Positions 37,998 through 48,785 are shown, numbered from the stretch's first letter. The stretch is DNA of 64,000 bases from Sporocytophaga sp. (GCF_017745095.1 NZ_JAGHZZ010000006.1:1-64000), one strand, 5' to 3'. The notes: generated by a model not told the origin, from the letters alone. Program-made: numbers and translations.

Positions 37998-39287
37998 ATG
38001 TCTGAATTTGCAGAACTAATTCTTGATGGTAAAAGCTACAAGTTTCCGATAGTAGTCGGAACAGAAAATGAGAAGGCTATTGACATTTCCAACCTCAGAA
38101 GCGCAACAGGGTTCATCACTCTTGATACAGGTTATAAAAACACCGGAGCCACAAAAAGCTCTATAACTTTTTTGGATGGAGAACTTGGAGTATTAAGTTA
38201 CAGAGGTTATCCAATTGAACAACTTGCTGAGAAAGCATCTTTCCTTGAAGTAGCTTACCTTCTGATTTACGGAGAATTACCAACTGCAGATCAGTTATCT
38301 AACTTCTCAAGCAGAATTACCAAGCATACCAATCTGCATGAAGATTTCAAAAAAATATTTGACGGCTTTCCTTCCAATGCACACCCAATGGGCGTGCTAT
38401 CATCTCTGGTAAGCTCATTAACAGCATTCTATCCTGGTGCTATTGATCCGGATGCTAATGCAGAAGCTCTTGACCTTACAATCGTAAGACTTATGGCAAA
38501 GCTACCAACTATCGCAGCTTGGTCATACAAAAACTCTAAAGGACAGCCATTAATGTATCCAAAGAACAATCTGGATTATGTTTCTAACTTCCTTTACATG
38601 ATGTTTGGAATGCCAAACCAGGATTATGTAATTGATCCGGTTGTTGTTGAAGCTTTAAACGTTCTTCTGATACTTCACGCTGACCACGAACAAAACTGTT
38701 CTACATCAACTGTTAGAATTGTAGGTTCTGCTCATGCAAGTTTATATTCTTCGGTTGCTGGAGGTATCAATGCCCTTTGGGGACCACTTCACGGTGGTGC
38801 TAACCAGGCTGTAATTGAAATGCTTGAGGCTATCAAAAATGATGGCGGTGATGCGAAAAAATACATTGCTAAAGCAAAAGATAAAAACGATACTTTCAGA
38901 CTAATGGGCTTTGGTCACAGAGTTTACAAAAACTTTGACCCGAGAGCTAAAATCATTAAGAAAGCCTGCGATTCTGTGCTAGCTAAACTTGGTGTAAATG
39001 ATCCTATTCTTGAAATCGCTAAAGGTCTTGAAGAGGCTGCATTAAATGATGATTACTTCAAGGAAAGAAAATTATACCCTAACGTCGATTTCTACTCAGG
39101 TATCATTTACAGAGCATTAGGACTTAGAACTGACCTCTTCACTGTAATGTTCGCCTTGGGTCGTCTTCCAGGATGGATTGCTCAATGGAAAGAAATGAGA
39201 GAGGACAATGAGCCAATCGGAAGACCTAGACAGGTTTACATAGGTTCTAATACAAGAGACTTTGTTCCAATCGAAAAAAGAAAATAA
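37998..39287 (+). CDS. gltA: Citrate synthase
   Basis: ITFLDGELGVLSYRGYPIEQLAE, LHADHEQNCSTSTVRIVGSAHASLYSSVAGGINALWGPLHGGANQAV, FGHRVYKNFDPRA. Confidence 0.96.
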   Translation: MSEFAELILDGKSYKFPIVVGTENEKAIDISNLRSATGFITLDTGYKNTGATKSSITFLDGELGVLSYRGYPIEQLAEKASFLEVAYLLIYGELPTADQLSNFSSRITKHTNLHEDFKKIFDGFPSNAHPMGVLSSLVSSLTAFYPGAIDPDANAEALDLTIVRLMAKLPTIAAWSYKNSKGQPLMYPKNNLDYVSNFLYMMFGMPNQDYVIDPVVVEALNVLLILHADHEQNCSTSTVRIVGSAHASLYSSVAGGINALWGPLHGGANQAVIEMLEAIKNDGGDAKKYIAKAKDKNDTFRLMGFGHRVYKNFDPRAKIIKKACDSVLAKLGVNDPILEIAKGLEEAALNDDYFKERKLYPNVDFYSGIIYRALGLRTDLFTVMFALGRLPGWIAQWKEMREDNEPIGRPRQVYIGSNTRDFVPIEKRK

Positions 39288-39293
39288 ATAAAA

Positions 39294-39320
39294 AATCCCG
39301 GTCATAAGGCCGGGATTTTT
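39294..39320 (+). terminator. Intrinsic terminator of gltA
   Basis: aatcccgg-tcataagg-ccgggatttttt. Confidence 0.85.
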
Positions 39321-39360
39321 TTATATGATTATTGTCAGCTGCTCTTCGGCCCCACAATTA

Positions 39361-40089
39361 TTAACACTCTATCTTATCCTTCAGCTTATACAGCTCTTCA
39401 ATAAACTGATCTCTCACTGCTTTGGCAAATGGATTTTCTCTTTCAATAGTATAAAATAAATCCATAGAATCCTGACCAAGATTTCCTTTAATGTTAAGTA
39501 AGAATTGATATGCAGGTGTCTTTTGCTCCACATCAGGTATATCCATCTGATTTACTGCACGACCTATAAAATGTGTCAATGCCTGTACATAAGCCATTTG
39601 CTGGTCATGTACCAAAGGAGTTCTTTCCAAAACGTTTAGCTTAAGCTCCTGACTAAAAAAGCGAATGAGATTACCATTCTTCTTGGTTCTCACCGGACAT
39701 ACCACAATATTAAGATTAGCAATACCATTTTTACCGCTTTGTGGGCCAAATAAAGGATGAGTTCCTATTATATCAACATTCTCCGGCAAATACTTTATCA
39801 TCAACTCTACAGGCTTTACCTTAACAGATGACAAGTCAAAAACGAGAGACTTAGGTTTTACAAAATCCTTTATCTGAATCAGCAAATCTTCAAGGTACTG
39901 TACGGGAACTGCCAGAGCTAAAAATTCCTTTCCTGAAACCTCCTCAAGTGCTCCCCATTTTACACCTAGCTTTTTTGCTTCAATTGAAAAATCTTTAACA
40001 TCGAAGACTGTAATATCAAAATATGGCTTCAGATATGGAATGATGAATTTCCCAAAACTTCCAAAACCAATAAACCCTAACTCTTTCAT
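39361..40089 (-). CDS. Prephenate dehydrogenase family protein
   Basis: LGFIGFGSFGKFIIPYLKPYFDITVFD...SVKVKPVELM...GTHPLFGPQSG. Confidence 0.85.
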   Translation of the reverse strand: MKELGFIGFGSFGKFIIPYLKPYFDITVFDVKDFSIEAKKLGVKWGALEEVSGKEFLALAVPVQYLEDLLIQIKDFVKPKSLVFDLSSVKVKPVELMIKYLPENVDIIGTHPLFGPQSGKNGIANLNIVVCPVRTKKNGNLIRFFSQELKLNVLERTPLVHDQQMAYVQALTHFIGRAVNQMDIPDVEQKTPAYQFLLNIKGNLGQDSMDLFYTIERENPFAKAVRDQFIEELYKLKDKIEC

Positions 40090-40255
40090 TTTAAAAGGTG
40101 AAAATATAGATCAAAAAGAAAATATCTGTTCATTAAATAATGCAAAGATGCTCTTTTTATTTTTAATGAAACGCTTTTTTTTAACTTTTTGATACACAAT
40201 TCGAATCTACCAATATTAAACTCCATTTTTTTTAATATATGCCCCCCTTTTCCCT

Positions 40256-41059
40256 TCAATCTTTTTTCAACACAACACTTACAGGTTGAGAATATAAGTA
40301 TTGGCCATTATTGTCAACCAGCTTTAATCTATAATAAGTAACCAGTGATTCTTTTATATGATCTTCCCATAAAAACTTTCCACCTTCAGTCTGTTCTGGA
40401 GTTATAATGCCTTCTTTCTTAAAATCTTTAGCATTATAACTTTTTTCTATTTCAAAATGACATAACTGGTCAGTCTGAATTGCCTCCCAATATAGCTTTA
40501 CAACTTCATTTTCATAGTTAGCTTTAAAATTCAATCTCCCTTGAAGACCTAAATAGCAGAGATCAAATCTCTCAGGTTCCGTCTGGCTTCTCTTTCCTTC
40601 TATAAAACAGCCTGCACAATGCACATTTTCATGAACATGTTTTAGTTCGCGTACCAACTCAAAACTAAATCCTCCTTTTAAACACATTGATGTTAAATCT
40701 GCCAGAACTCCTGGAACTTCCACTTTACCATTATTGACCAGAGTACCTTTATTGATCACTGAGCTTACTCTTAGTCTGCCATTGACAATAATTTTGCCTG
40801 TTTCCAAAATTATTAAAGGGTTAGCCCCAAGATTAAGATTTCCATTTTCATTGATCACAACAACTGACACCATTCTAACAGGCGCATCATAACTGATTGA
40901 ATGGCTTATAAATACAGTATCTTCAGGTTTTAAATTCGGAATAAATCCACCTTCCCAGATTCTGGAATTTAGCATACCATCCCTGACTGTATTATAAACA
41001 CCCGCATTCGCTACATAAGAAATTATAAATAAAAGGAATACATATATGAAAGTTCTCAT
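40256..41059 (-). CDS. Secreted protein with G8-like N-terminal domain
   Basis: Signal peptide; SRIWEGGFIPNLKPEDTVFISHSISYD; C-terminal region typical of gliding-bacteria exported proteins. Confidence 0.6.
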   Translation of the reverse strand: MRTFIYVFLLFIISYVANAGVYNTVRDGMLNSRIWEGGFIPNLKPEDTVFISHSISYDAPVRMVSVVVINENGNLNLGANPLIILETGKIIVNGRLRVSSVINKGTLVNNGKVEVPGVLADLTSMCLKGGFSFELVRELKHVHENVHCAGCFIEGKRSQTEPERFDLCYLGLQGRLNFKANYENEVVKLYWEAIQTDQLCHFEIEKSYNAKDFKKEGIITPEQTEGGKFLWEDHIKESLVTYYRLKLVDNNGQYLYSQPVSVVLKKD

Positions 41060-41273
41060 AGAATTCAAAGCCGACAAATAAATGATTGTGCTATAAATGA
41101 AGAACTTAAGCAAAAAATTAAAGTTAAGAAAAAAATAATATGGTATTAAACCATCTAAATTACAACGGCTTAATTAAGCTGTTAAACAATTTTCCTATTT
41201 TTTCACAAAACTATCCAATAACCCGCAAAAAGCTGGTGTCGTAAAAGTAAGTGTTTCCAAAAATTAATTGCAT

Positions 41274-41405
41274 ATGATAATCAGAAACTTACTAATTGTT
41301 TTCACTGTAGTTTTTTCAATGGCATCCTGTTATGGACACAGAACTTGCCCTACGTATCTGAAAAAAGATCAAAAGGAAATCAAAACTGAAAAAGTTAAAG
41401 TGTAA
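41274..41405 (+). CDS. Small lipoprotein-like peptide (43 aa)
   Basis: MIIRNLLIVFTVVFSMASCYGHRTCPTYLKKDQKEIKTEKVKV*; lipobox-like SMASC; followed by a terminator. Confidence 0.5.
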   Translation: MIIRNLLIVFTVVFSMASCYGHRTCPTYLKKDQKEIKTEKVKV

Positions 41406-41408
41406 TAA

Positions 41409-41442
41409 GAAAGGCTACCTCAAATGAAGTAGCCCTTTTTAT
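41409..41442 (+). terminator. Intrinsic terminator
   Basis: ggctac...gtagcccttttt. Confidence 0.7.
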
Positions 41443-41455
41443 TTTTATGCGCTTC

Positions 41456-43690
41456 TTAATTTTTAAACTTGCCTTTCAGCATTGCCAGTTTATCTTCAAA
41501 TGAAACTTCTTTTTCTGGTTCTTTTTTATCTTTTGCTTTTTTAGGGCCTTCAGGAGAGATATTGCCTTTCATTGAAAGCGCAATCCTTTTTCTCGCAAGG
41601 TCTACTTCAATAACTGTTACTTCAACTTTCTGATGAACCTTCACTACTTCAGAAGGGTCTGATACATATTTATCTGCGAGATGACTAATATGTATAAGTC
41701 CATCCTGATGCACACCTACATCTACAAAAACTCCGAATTTGGTAATGTTAGTTACAATACCCGGAAGCTTCATACCGATTCTCAGATCTTCAGGCTTTTC
41801 AATTCCGGAAGCAAACTCAAATACTTCAAACTTCTCCCTTGGGTCACGGCCCGGTTTCTCAATCTCTTTTAATATATCCTGAAGTGTTGGCAGACCAATC
41901 GTAGCTGTCACATATGATTTAAGATCAATAAGCTTTCTTAAATCCGATTTCTTCATCAGATCAGCTACTGAAGCTTTAAGATCTTTGGCCATTTTATCTA
42001 TGATATGATAGCTTTCAGGGTGAACAGCTGAAGCATCCAATGGATTGTCTCCATTGTTGATCCTCAAAAATCCAGCAGCTTGCTCAAAAGCCTTCTCTCC
42101 CATCCTTGGCACTTTCTTAAGCTCATTTCTAGACTTGAAAGCTCCATTCTGATTTCTATAATCAATTATATTCTGAGCCAGCTGAGGTCCCAAGCCAGAC
42201 ACATAAGTTAATATCTGTTTGCTTGCTGTATTTACCTCTACCCCCACATTGTTTACGCAGCTTATAACTACATCGTCCAGACTTGACTTCAATGCATTTT
42301 GATCTACATCATGCTGATACTGCCCTACACCGATTGATTTAGGATCAAGCTTTACTAGTTCTGCAAGAGGATCCATCAATCTTCTTCCAATGGAAACCGA
42401 ACCTCTTACTGTTACATCATAATCAGGGAACTCTTCTCTTGCCACATCAGAGGCAGAATATATTGAAGCTCCACTTTCGTTAACCATGATGACGGGTATA
42501 GATCTTCCGAAATCTATTGTGCGTACAAATGTTTCAGTTTCTCTTCCCGCAGTACCATTACCGACTGCTATTGCTTCGACCTGGTGAGTTTCACAAAGTC
42601 TTTTTATAATTGAAATTGCTTCTGTTACTTTTCTTTGAGGTTCGTGAGGATAGATATTTTCATTAGCTAGCAACTTTCCTTGCCTATCAAGGCAAACAAC
42701 CTTGCAGCCTGTTCTGAAACCCGGATCTATTGAAAGAACTGCCTTTTGACCTAACGGTGCAGCAAGTAGAAGCTGACGAAGATTTTCTGCAAAAATCTGA
42801 ATAGCATCATCATCTGCTTTCTTCTTGGAACCAAGTCTAACCTCTGTTTCAATGCTTGGTCTTAAAAGTCTTTTATATGAATCTTTAACTGCTGTTTTTA
42901 CATGGCCGGAAGCAGAGCTTCTTCCTTTTACAAATATTCCTTCAAGTACTTCAAGAGATGATTCTTCAGCCGGTTCGATATCCAACATTAAAAACATTTC
43001 TTTCTCTCCTCTTCTCATAGCAAGCAGTCTGTGAGAGGGTACTTTAGAAATTGCTTCTTCAAACTCAAAATAATCTTTATATTTCTGTCCTTCCTCCTCT
43101 TTCCCTGGAACTACACGGCTTCTGATAGTTCCTTGCTTATAAAATACTTCTCTTAATTTTCCTCTCGCTTCCTGATTTTCACTTACCCACTCCGCTATAA
43201 TATCTCTTGCACCAGCAAGTGCTTCATTGAAGTCTTTTACGTCTTTCTCCAGATTTACGAACAACTCTGCTTCTTTATCAGGATCAGCTAGCTCTTGTTT
43301 GAATATAAGCTCGGCAAGCGGCTCCAATCCTTTTTCTTTTGCAATCGTAGCTTTTGTTCTTCTCTTGGGCTTATAAGGAAGATATAGATCTTCCAGCACA
43401 GTCATTGTCTCTGCATCACTGATCTTAGCTTCAAGTTCAGCTGTAAGTTTACCCTGTTCTTTGATAGACTTGATGATGCTTTCCCTTCTCTTATCAAGCT
43501 CGTCCAGTTGGATGCTTCTGTCCCTGATTTTAGTAATGGCCACCTCGTCAAGACTGCCTGTAGCTTCTTTTCGGTACCTGGATATAAATGGAACGGTACC
43601 TCCTTCTGCCAATAACTCCAGCGTAGCTTCAACGGATTTGGGAGCAATGTTCAACTCCCCAGCAATTTTTAAAACATGTGTTACTTGCAT
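41456..43690 (-). CDS. tex: Tex family RNA-binding S1 protein
   Basis: FISRYRKEATGSLDEVAI, SIDPGFRTGCKVVCLDRQGKLL, C-terminal S1 domain. Confidence 0.95.
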   Translation of the reverse strand: MQVTHVLKIAGELNIAPKSVEATLELLAEGGTVPFISRYRKEATGSLDEVAITKIRDRSIQLDELDKRRESIIKSIKEQGKLTAELEAKISDAETMTVLEDLYLPYKPKRRTKATIAKEKGLEPLAELIFKQELADPDKEAELFVNLEKDVKDFNEALAGARDIIAEWVSENQEARGKLREVFYKQGTIRSRVVPGKEEEGQKYKDYFEFEEAISKVPSHRLLAMRRGEKEMFLMLDIEPAEESSLEVLEGIFVKGRSSASGHVKTAVKDSYKRLLRPSIETEVRLGSKKKADDDAIQIFAENLRQLLLAAPLGQKAVLSIDPGFRTGCKVVCLDRQGKLLANENIYPHEPQRKVTEAISIIKRLCETHQVEAIAVGNGTAGRETETFVRTIDFGRSIPVIMVNESGASIYSASDVAREEFPDYDVTVRGSVSIGRRLMDPLAELVKLDPKSIGVGQYQHDVDQNALKSSLDDVVISCVNNVGVEVNTASKQILTYVSGLGPQLAQNIIDYRNQNGAFKSRNELKKVPRMGEKAFEQAAGFLRINNGDNPLDASAVHPESYHIIDKMAKDLKASVADLMKKSDLRKLIDLKSYVTATIGLPTLQDILKEIEKPGRDPREKFEVFEFASGIEKPEDLRIGMKLPGIVTNITKFGVFVDVGVHQDGLIHISHLADKYVSDPSEVVKVHQKVEVTVIEVDLARKRIALSMKGNISPEGPKKAKDKKEPEKEVSFEDKLAMLKGKFKN

Positions 43691-43711
43691 TCAATCAAAC
43701 TATTTTAATAC

Positions 43712-44587
43712 TTACTTTTTATTTTTATTTGTTTTTATCTGTACAGGTCTAACAATATACCCCTGCTTTATCATGAGATTCAAAACTCCTTCCTTTCCAG
43801 GTAGGTGTGCAGCTCCTATGCCCACAAAGACAGGATATTCATTTATAATATCCTGAATCCTTTCACTCATTACGTAGTTTCTCTTGGTTAATAAAGACCT
43901 GGTAAAATTGTCACTCAAGTCAAATTTCAGAAAATAATTATACAGACTATCTAGATCTCCTGTATTATATATATTAACCAGTTCATCTGCTCCTTCCTGC
44001 TCCGTCGGAGCTTCAAGAGATTCAATAAGCATCTCGGCTTGTTCTGCCAGTGGAATTTCATCAAGAGCTGCAATCTGTTCTGAAGGACTTTCAATGCCTA
44101 ACAAAACCATTTGCTTTTCCTTGGCAAGGTCCTGAAAATATTCATCCAGAATTTTTCCCTTACCTTTTTTAAATGAACTTTCAGAAATCAGAGAAGCAGT
44201 AAATACAGGTTTTACCCTATTGATAAGACCAGCAAAAACGCCTAAACTTTTTCTCGCTTTTCGTTTTACCAGTTTATACTTTTTTTTGCCGATGAGCATT
44301 TTAAGAGTAGTATCGCCCGGCATAAAAATCTGTGAAGCTAGCTCACTTTTATTCACTTTATCCAATACAATTTCGCCCGCAAAGGCTTTACAATTGTTGA
44401 AGCAAATCATTAAAGAGTCTCCGAAATCAAATACCCTTTCGTCCTCCACATGCATGGTGCCATAGATATAGGAAACATTTTTATTATCAGGACTTTTCAC
44501 TTCCCACAATAATGATGACTGAGCTTTCAGAATACCTGAAAGACAGATCAATAAAAGAAATAATGTGGCTCTGATTTTATTGGACAT
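43712..44587 (-). CDS. TraB/GumN family protein
   Basis: SLLWEVKSPDNKNVSYIYGTMHVEDERVF...FVGIGAAHLPGKEGVLNLM. Confidence 0.9.
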   Translation of the reverse strand: MSNKIRATLFLLLICLSGILKAQSSLLWEVKSPDNKNVSYIYGTMHVEDERVFDFGDSLMICFNNCKAFAGEIVLDKVNKSELASQIFMPGDTTLKMLIGKKKYKLVKRKARKSLGVFAGLINRVKPVFTASLISESSFKKGKGKILDEYFQDLAKEKQMVLLGIESPSEQIAALDEIPLAEQAEMLIESLEAPTEQEGADELVNIYNTGDLDSLYNYFLKFDLSDNFTRSLLTKRNYVMSERIQDIINEYPVFVGIGAAHLPGKEGVLNLMIKQGYIVRPVQIKTNKNKK

Positions 44588-44734
44588 ATTACCTGATAAG
44601 TTGACAAATGTACTAATTGCAAAAAAGAATTTACTCACATACCCGATTTCTTTTTTTCAATCTTTAAAGAGACTTTTTAACAAAATCTTAGAAAAAGAAG
44701 TTGTTTTTTTAGTGGGAAGAAATCAAGAAGGCGT

Positions 44735-45091
44735 ATGAAAAATTTGTTTTTTCTATTAGTAATAATGCTGGCTTGGCTCAGTCAACCGGCAAATGCCCAA
44801 AATAAAACACAGATTAAGCATTCTAAAGCTGTAAGTAAATCCACAAGAGCTGATTCCGAAGATAAAATAAGTCGAGCTGATAAAATATCTGCCAGGAATA
44901 GAGACGAAAGGATCAGAACACAATACAACAAACGAATGCTGAAAATCAAACACAACAAAAAGAATTTTGGCAACGGAGGTAGTAAAAAATACTTTAGTAC
45001 CAAGAAAACCAAATTCAGCAGATCCAAAGTCAAAAGGAACTCGTCCGCATCTTCTGGGGATAATAAGAGGCGAAGATCAGGTTGGTATTAA
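44735..45091 (+). CDS. Small secreted polycationic protein
   Basis: Signal peptide ...QPANAQ then Lys/Arg-rich tail ending KRRRSGWY. Confidence 0.6.
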   Translation: MKNLFFLLVIMLAWLSQPANAQNKTQIKHSKAVSKSTRADSEDKISRADKISARNRDERIRTQYNKRMLKIKHNKKNFGNGGSKKYFSTKKTKFSRSKVKRNSSASSGDNKRRRSGWY

Positions 45092-45140
45092 TTAAAGTGT
45101 TGGTTATTGTAAAAAAAGTTTAAATTTGGGTGAATAATAA

Positions 45141-45170
45141 ATGGCAGAAATCTAAATTCTGCCATTTTCG
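45141..45170 (+). terminator. Terminator-like hairpin
   Basis: atggcagaaatctaaattctgccatttt. Confidence 0.6.
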
Positions 45171-45185
45171 TTTTTACTTCTTAAT

Positions 45186-45521
45186 ATGAGCCTAAAAAAG
45201 ATTTTCATTATAACTACTTTTATTTTTGCAGGGATTCTGTTTTTAAACAGCACGGCACAGGGGCAGGACGACAATAATGGCTCCAAGAGGAAAAAAGGGA
45301 ATACTCAGAAAGATCTTGATGCTGCTAATTCAGATGTGGAAAAAGACAGGATGACCAAGGAGCAAAAGTCCTATCTGAAAGAACAGAAAAAAGCGCAGAA
45401 CAAGAAGAAAAAAGAGCAGGAAAAGACCAGAAAAAGAGCTGACAAAATAGCCAGAAAACGATTGAATAAAGCAAAGGGAAGAACTTCTAATAAAAAGAAA
45501 AGATATGTTAAAACTCATTAA
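45186..45521 (+). CDS. Small secreted polycationic protein
   Basis: Signal peptide ...NSTAQGQ then KKEQEKTRKRADKIARKRLNKAKGRTSNKKKRYVKTH. Confidence 0.6.
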   Translation: MSLKKIFIITTFIFAGILFLNSTAQGQDDNNGSKRKKGNTQKDLDAANSDVEKDRMTKEQKSYLKEQKKAQNKKKKEQEKTRKRADKIARKRLNKAKGRTSNKKKRYVKTH

Positions 45522-45527
45522 ATAAAG

Positions 45528-45552
45528 ATGGCCGACTAATAAAGACGGCCAT
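45528..45552 (+). terminator. Terminator-like hairpin between convergent genes
   Basis: atggccgactaataaagacggccatttt. Confidence 0.65.
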
Positions 45553-45570
45553 TTTTACTTTAAGCTAATA

Positions 45571-46086
45571 TTAATCTTCCTCTTCTGTTCCAAAAACCAG
45601 TTTCGGATAAATAAACCAGTTTAATTTACCCAATTCTCCACTTACCTCTTCCCAACTATCAATATTTAAGGAAATTTCCAAAACCCCTGAAGTAGGGATA
45701 TTACCAATTACTTCTTTAGTCAGATATTCAGCAAAATAGGTTAATGAAGGGTTATGACCAAAAATCATAATTTTACTATTTTCAGAACTAACCCTGCTAA
45801 TTACAGCCATTAAATTTCTGACAGAGGCCTCATAAAGTTCTTCATCAAAAACAATTTTATCCAATTCATATTGAAGTTGTTCCGCCATTAATTCGGCAGT
45901 ATTTTTAGCTCTTACAGCCGGACTGGAAAGAATTAGGTCTGGAAGTACCTGCATTTCATGCAGTTTCCTTCCCATTTTAGGCGCATCAGTCAAACCTCTA
46001 GTATTGAGCTCTCTCTCAAAATCTTTTTGTCCCGGTATCGACCAATCCGACTTCGCATGCCTGGCGAGGTATAGTATCTTACTCAT
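45571..46086 (-). CDS. SixA-like histidine phosphatase family protein
   Basis: KILYLARHAKSDWS...LILSSPAVRAKNTAELM...IFGHNPSLTYFAEYL. Confidence 0.9.
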   Translation of the reverse strand: MSKILYLARHAKSDWSIPGQKDFERELNTRGLTDAPKMGRKLHEMQVLPDLILSSPAVRAKNTAELMAEQLQYELDKIVFDEELYEASVRNLMAVISRVSSENSKIMIFGHNPSLTYFAEYLTKEVIGNIPTSGVLEISLNIDSWEEVSGELGKLNWFIYPKLVFGTEEED

Positions 46087-46248
46087 AATCAATGGATAAA
46101 TTAAAATATAACCCTTTAAAAATATATAACACCGAAAGTACAAATTTATCTGAATATGGCACTAAAAATTTTTGCAAAGTGTTTTTTTAAAAATTTTTAA
46201 TCATCTTTGGCCCAAATTTGCTTTTGATTTAAAGTCATAATTAGTTCA

Positions 46249-48699
46249 ATGTCAAAAAATTTAGTTATTGTTGAGTCGCCTGCGAAGGCTAAAACCATAG
46301 AGGGGTACCTAGGAAAGGATTTTCTTGTAACGTCAAGTTACGGCCATGTGAGGGACCTTCCCAAAGGAGATAAGGCGATCGATATAAAAAATGGCTTTAA
46401 GCCGACATATGAAATCTCTGATGACAAAAGGGATGTTGTTTCACAACTAAAAAAACTTGCGAAGGAGGCCGAAACGGTTTGGTTAGCGACCGACGATGAC
46501 CGCGAGGGTGAAGCTATTTCCTGGCACTTAAAGGAGGCCTTAAATTTAAATGAAAAAAATACCCGAAGAATTGTATTCAGGGAAATCACTAAAAATGCGA
46601 TTCTGAACGCAATTCAAACCCCAAGGGGTATAGATCTTGATTTGGTAAATGCTCAACAGGCGCGTCGTATTCTCGATAGACTGGTTGGTTTTGAAATTTC
46701 TCCTATTCTATGGAAAAAAATAAAAACCGGTCTTTCAGCAGGTAGAGTGCAGTCTGTCGCTGTAAGATTAGTAGTAGAAAGGGAACGTGAAGTTGAAAAA
46801 TTCAATACTAAAGCTGCCTTTAAGGTTTCTGCTGAGTTTATTGTAGATAAAGGTAAAGTCCTTAAAGCTGAACTTGGAGAGCGCTTCAATTCCGAAGACG
46901 AAGCAATGGCTTTTTTAACCAAAGTGATTGGTGCTGAATTCAGTATTAAAAACCTTGAGAAAAAACCTGCTAAAAAATCCCCTGCTCCTCCTTTTACAAC
47001 ATCCACTCTTCAACAGGAAGCCAGTAGAAAACTAGGGTTTTCTGTCGCTCAGACAATGACTTTGGCTCAAAGACTTTATGAATCAGGAAAGATCTCTTAT
47101 ATGAGAACTGACTCTGTAAGTCTTTCACAGGATGCTTTGAATGCTGCAGAAAAAGAAATTACCAAAAGTTACGGACCCGAATTTGTTAATATAAGACAAT
47201 ACCAGACCAAATCAGAAAGCGCACAGGAAGCTCACGAAGCAATAAGACCGACTGATTTTTCCAAAAGTCAGGCAGGAGAAGAAAGAAATGAGCAACGATT
47301 GTACGAACTGATCTGGAAAAGAGCTATAGCTTCTCAAATGGCTGAGGCTCAGATTGAGAAAACTGTTGCTACAATAGCCATTTCAACAGTTCCTCAAACA
47401 TTGACAGCAACAGGTGAGGTAATTAAATTTGAAGGTTTCCTTAAAGTTTATATTGAGTCTTCTGACGATGAAGAATCTGAAGAAGAAAACAGCAGCATGC
47501 TTCCTCCCCTCACTGTTGGGCAAAAGCTTAATCTTGATGAGATGAAAGCTGTGGAAAGATTCTCAAGACCTCCTTCAAGATACACTGAGGCTAGCCTGGT
47601 TAAAAAACTTGAAGAAATGGGCATCGGCCGTCCTTCGACGTATGCTCCAACAATCTCTACTATTCAGAAGAGAGGATATGTAATTAAGGAAAACAGAGAC
47701 GGAAAGGAAAGAAAATACAAAGAACTGTCTCTGAAAAATAATACTATAAATAAAAAGGAAAGAACCGAGATCACCGGACAAGAGAAAGCAAAACTATTCC
47801 CAACAGATATGGGAATGATTGTAACTGATTTCCTTGTACAGTATTTCCCGAATATTACAGACTACTCTTTCACAGCTACAGTTGAAAAAGAGTTTGATGA
47901 AATAGCATCAGGTTTAAAGAAGTGGGAAAAAATGCTGGAGACTTTTTATGGTTCATTCCATCAAAAAGTAGAATCTACTGAAGCTATTGACAGATCTGTA
48001 GTTCAGACATCCAAAGAGCTTGGAGTGCATCCCGTAACAGGTGAAAAAGTAATAGCAAGACTTGGCCGTTTCGGACCTATTGTTCAGATCGGAGAAGCCG
48101 ATGAGACGACGGGAAAAAAACCTCAATATGCAAGCTTAAGAAAAGGTCAGCTTATTGAAACTTTAAATCTTGAAGATGCACTTGAATTGTTCAAGCTTCC
48201 TAGAGATACTGGTTCCTTTGAGGATAAGACAATGACTGTAGCGATAGGAAGGTTTGGACCATATATTAAGCACGATAATAAGTTTTATTCTCTGGGAAAA
48301 GAGGATGATCCTTTGGAAATATCTGAAGAACGTTGTATTGAATTAATCCTTAATAAACGTAAAGCAGATGCTGAAAAGCTAATCAAAGAGTTTCCAGAAA
48401 ACGAAGAGGTGAAAGTACTAAATGGTCGTTGGGGGCCATACATCGCTGTCGGTAAGAAAAATGTAAAGATACCGAAAGACCGCGAACCTCAGAGCATAAC
48501 CCTCGCTGAAGCACTTGAATGGGCAGAAAGCGTTCCGGAAAAGAAAAGTAGATTTGCAAGAAAAACTGCAGCTGAACCTGCAGCGAAGAAGACAGCCGCG
48601 AAAAAAGCCACAGCGAAGAAGGCTGCTGCAAAGAAAACAGCGGCAAAAAAGACTGCAGCTAAGAAGACTGCAGCCAAAAAAGCAGCAAAGAAAAAATAA
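46249..48699 (+). CDS. topA: DNA topoisomerase I, with Lys/Ala-rich C-terminal tail
   Basis: MSKNLVIVESPAKAKTIEGYLG, GKISYMRTDSVSLS, ARLGRFGPIVQIG; tail AAKKTAAKKATAKKAAAKK... Confidence 0.97.
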   Translation: MSKNLVIVESPAKAKTIEGYLGKDFLVTSSYGHVRDLPKGDKAIDIKNGFKPTYEISDDKRDVVSQLKKLAKEAETVWLATDDDREGEAISWHLKEALNLNEKNTRRIVFREITKNAILNAIQTPRGIDLDLVNAQQARRILDRLVGFEISPILWKKIKTGLSAGRVQSVAVRLVVEREREVEKFNTKAAFKVSAEFIVDKGKVLKAELGERFNSEDEAMAFLTKVIGAEFSIKNLEKKPAKKSPAPPFTTSTLQQEASRKLGFSVAQTMTLAQRLYESGKISYMRTDSVSLSQDALNAAEKEITKSYGPEFVNIRQYQTKSESAQEAHEAIRPTDFSKSQAGEERNEQRLYELIWKRAIASQMAEAQIEKTVATIAISTVPQTLTATGEVIKFEGFLKVYIESSDDEESEEENSSMLPPLTVGQKLNLDEMKAVERFSRPPSRYTEASLVKKLEEMGIGRPSTYAPTISTIQKRGYVIKENRDGKERKYKELSLKNNTINKKERTEITGQEKAKLFPTDMGMIVTDFLVQYFPNITDYSFTATVEKEFDEIASGLKKWEKMLETFYGSFHQKVESTEAIDRSVVQTSKELGVHPVTGEKVIARLGRFGPIVQIGEADETTGKKPQYASLRKGQLIETLNLEDALELFKLPRDTGSFEDKTMTVAIGRFGPYIKHDNKFYSLGKEDDPLEISEERCIELILNKRKADAEKLIKEFPENEEVKVLNGRWGPYIAVGKKNVKIPKDREPQSITLAEALEWAESVPEKKSRFARKTAAEPAAKKTAAKKATAKKAAAKKTAAKKTAAKKTAAKKAAKKK

Positions 48700-48701
48700 C
48701 A

Positions 48702-48731
48702 AAAAGGTCCATGCTAAAACATGGACCTTTT
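48702..48731 (+). terminator. Intrinsic terminator of topA
   Basis: aaaaggtccat-gctaaaac-atggacctttttt. Confidence 0.85.
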
Positions 48732-48785
48732 TTATTTTCGGTTACTAAGCTATTTTTATTATTTACACGAAGACTTGTATTACAA

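Noticed and set aside
48383-48748. Several overlapping ORFs rich in Phe/Ala/Leu or Arg/Gln
   Set aside because: They are alternate-frame or antisense readings of the TopA AAKK repeat tail.
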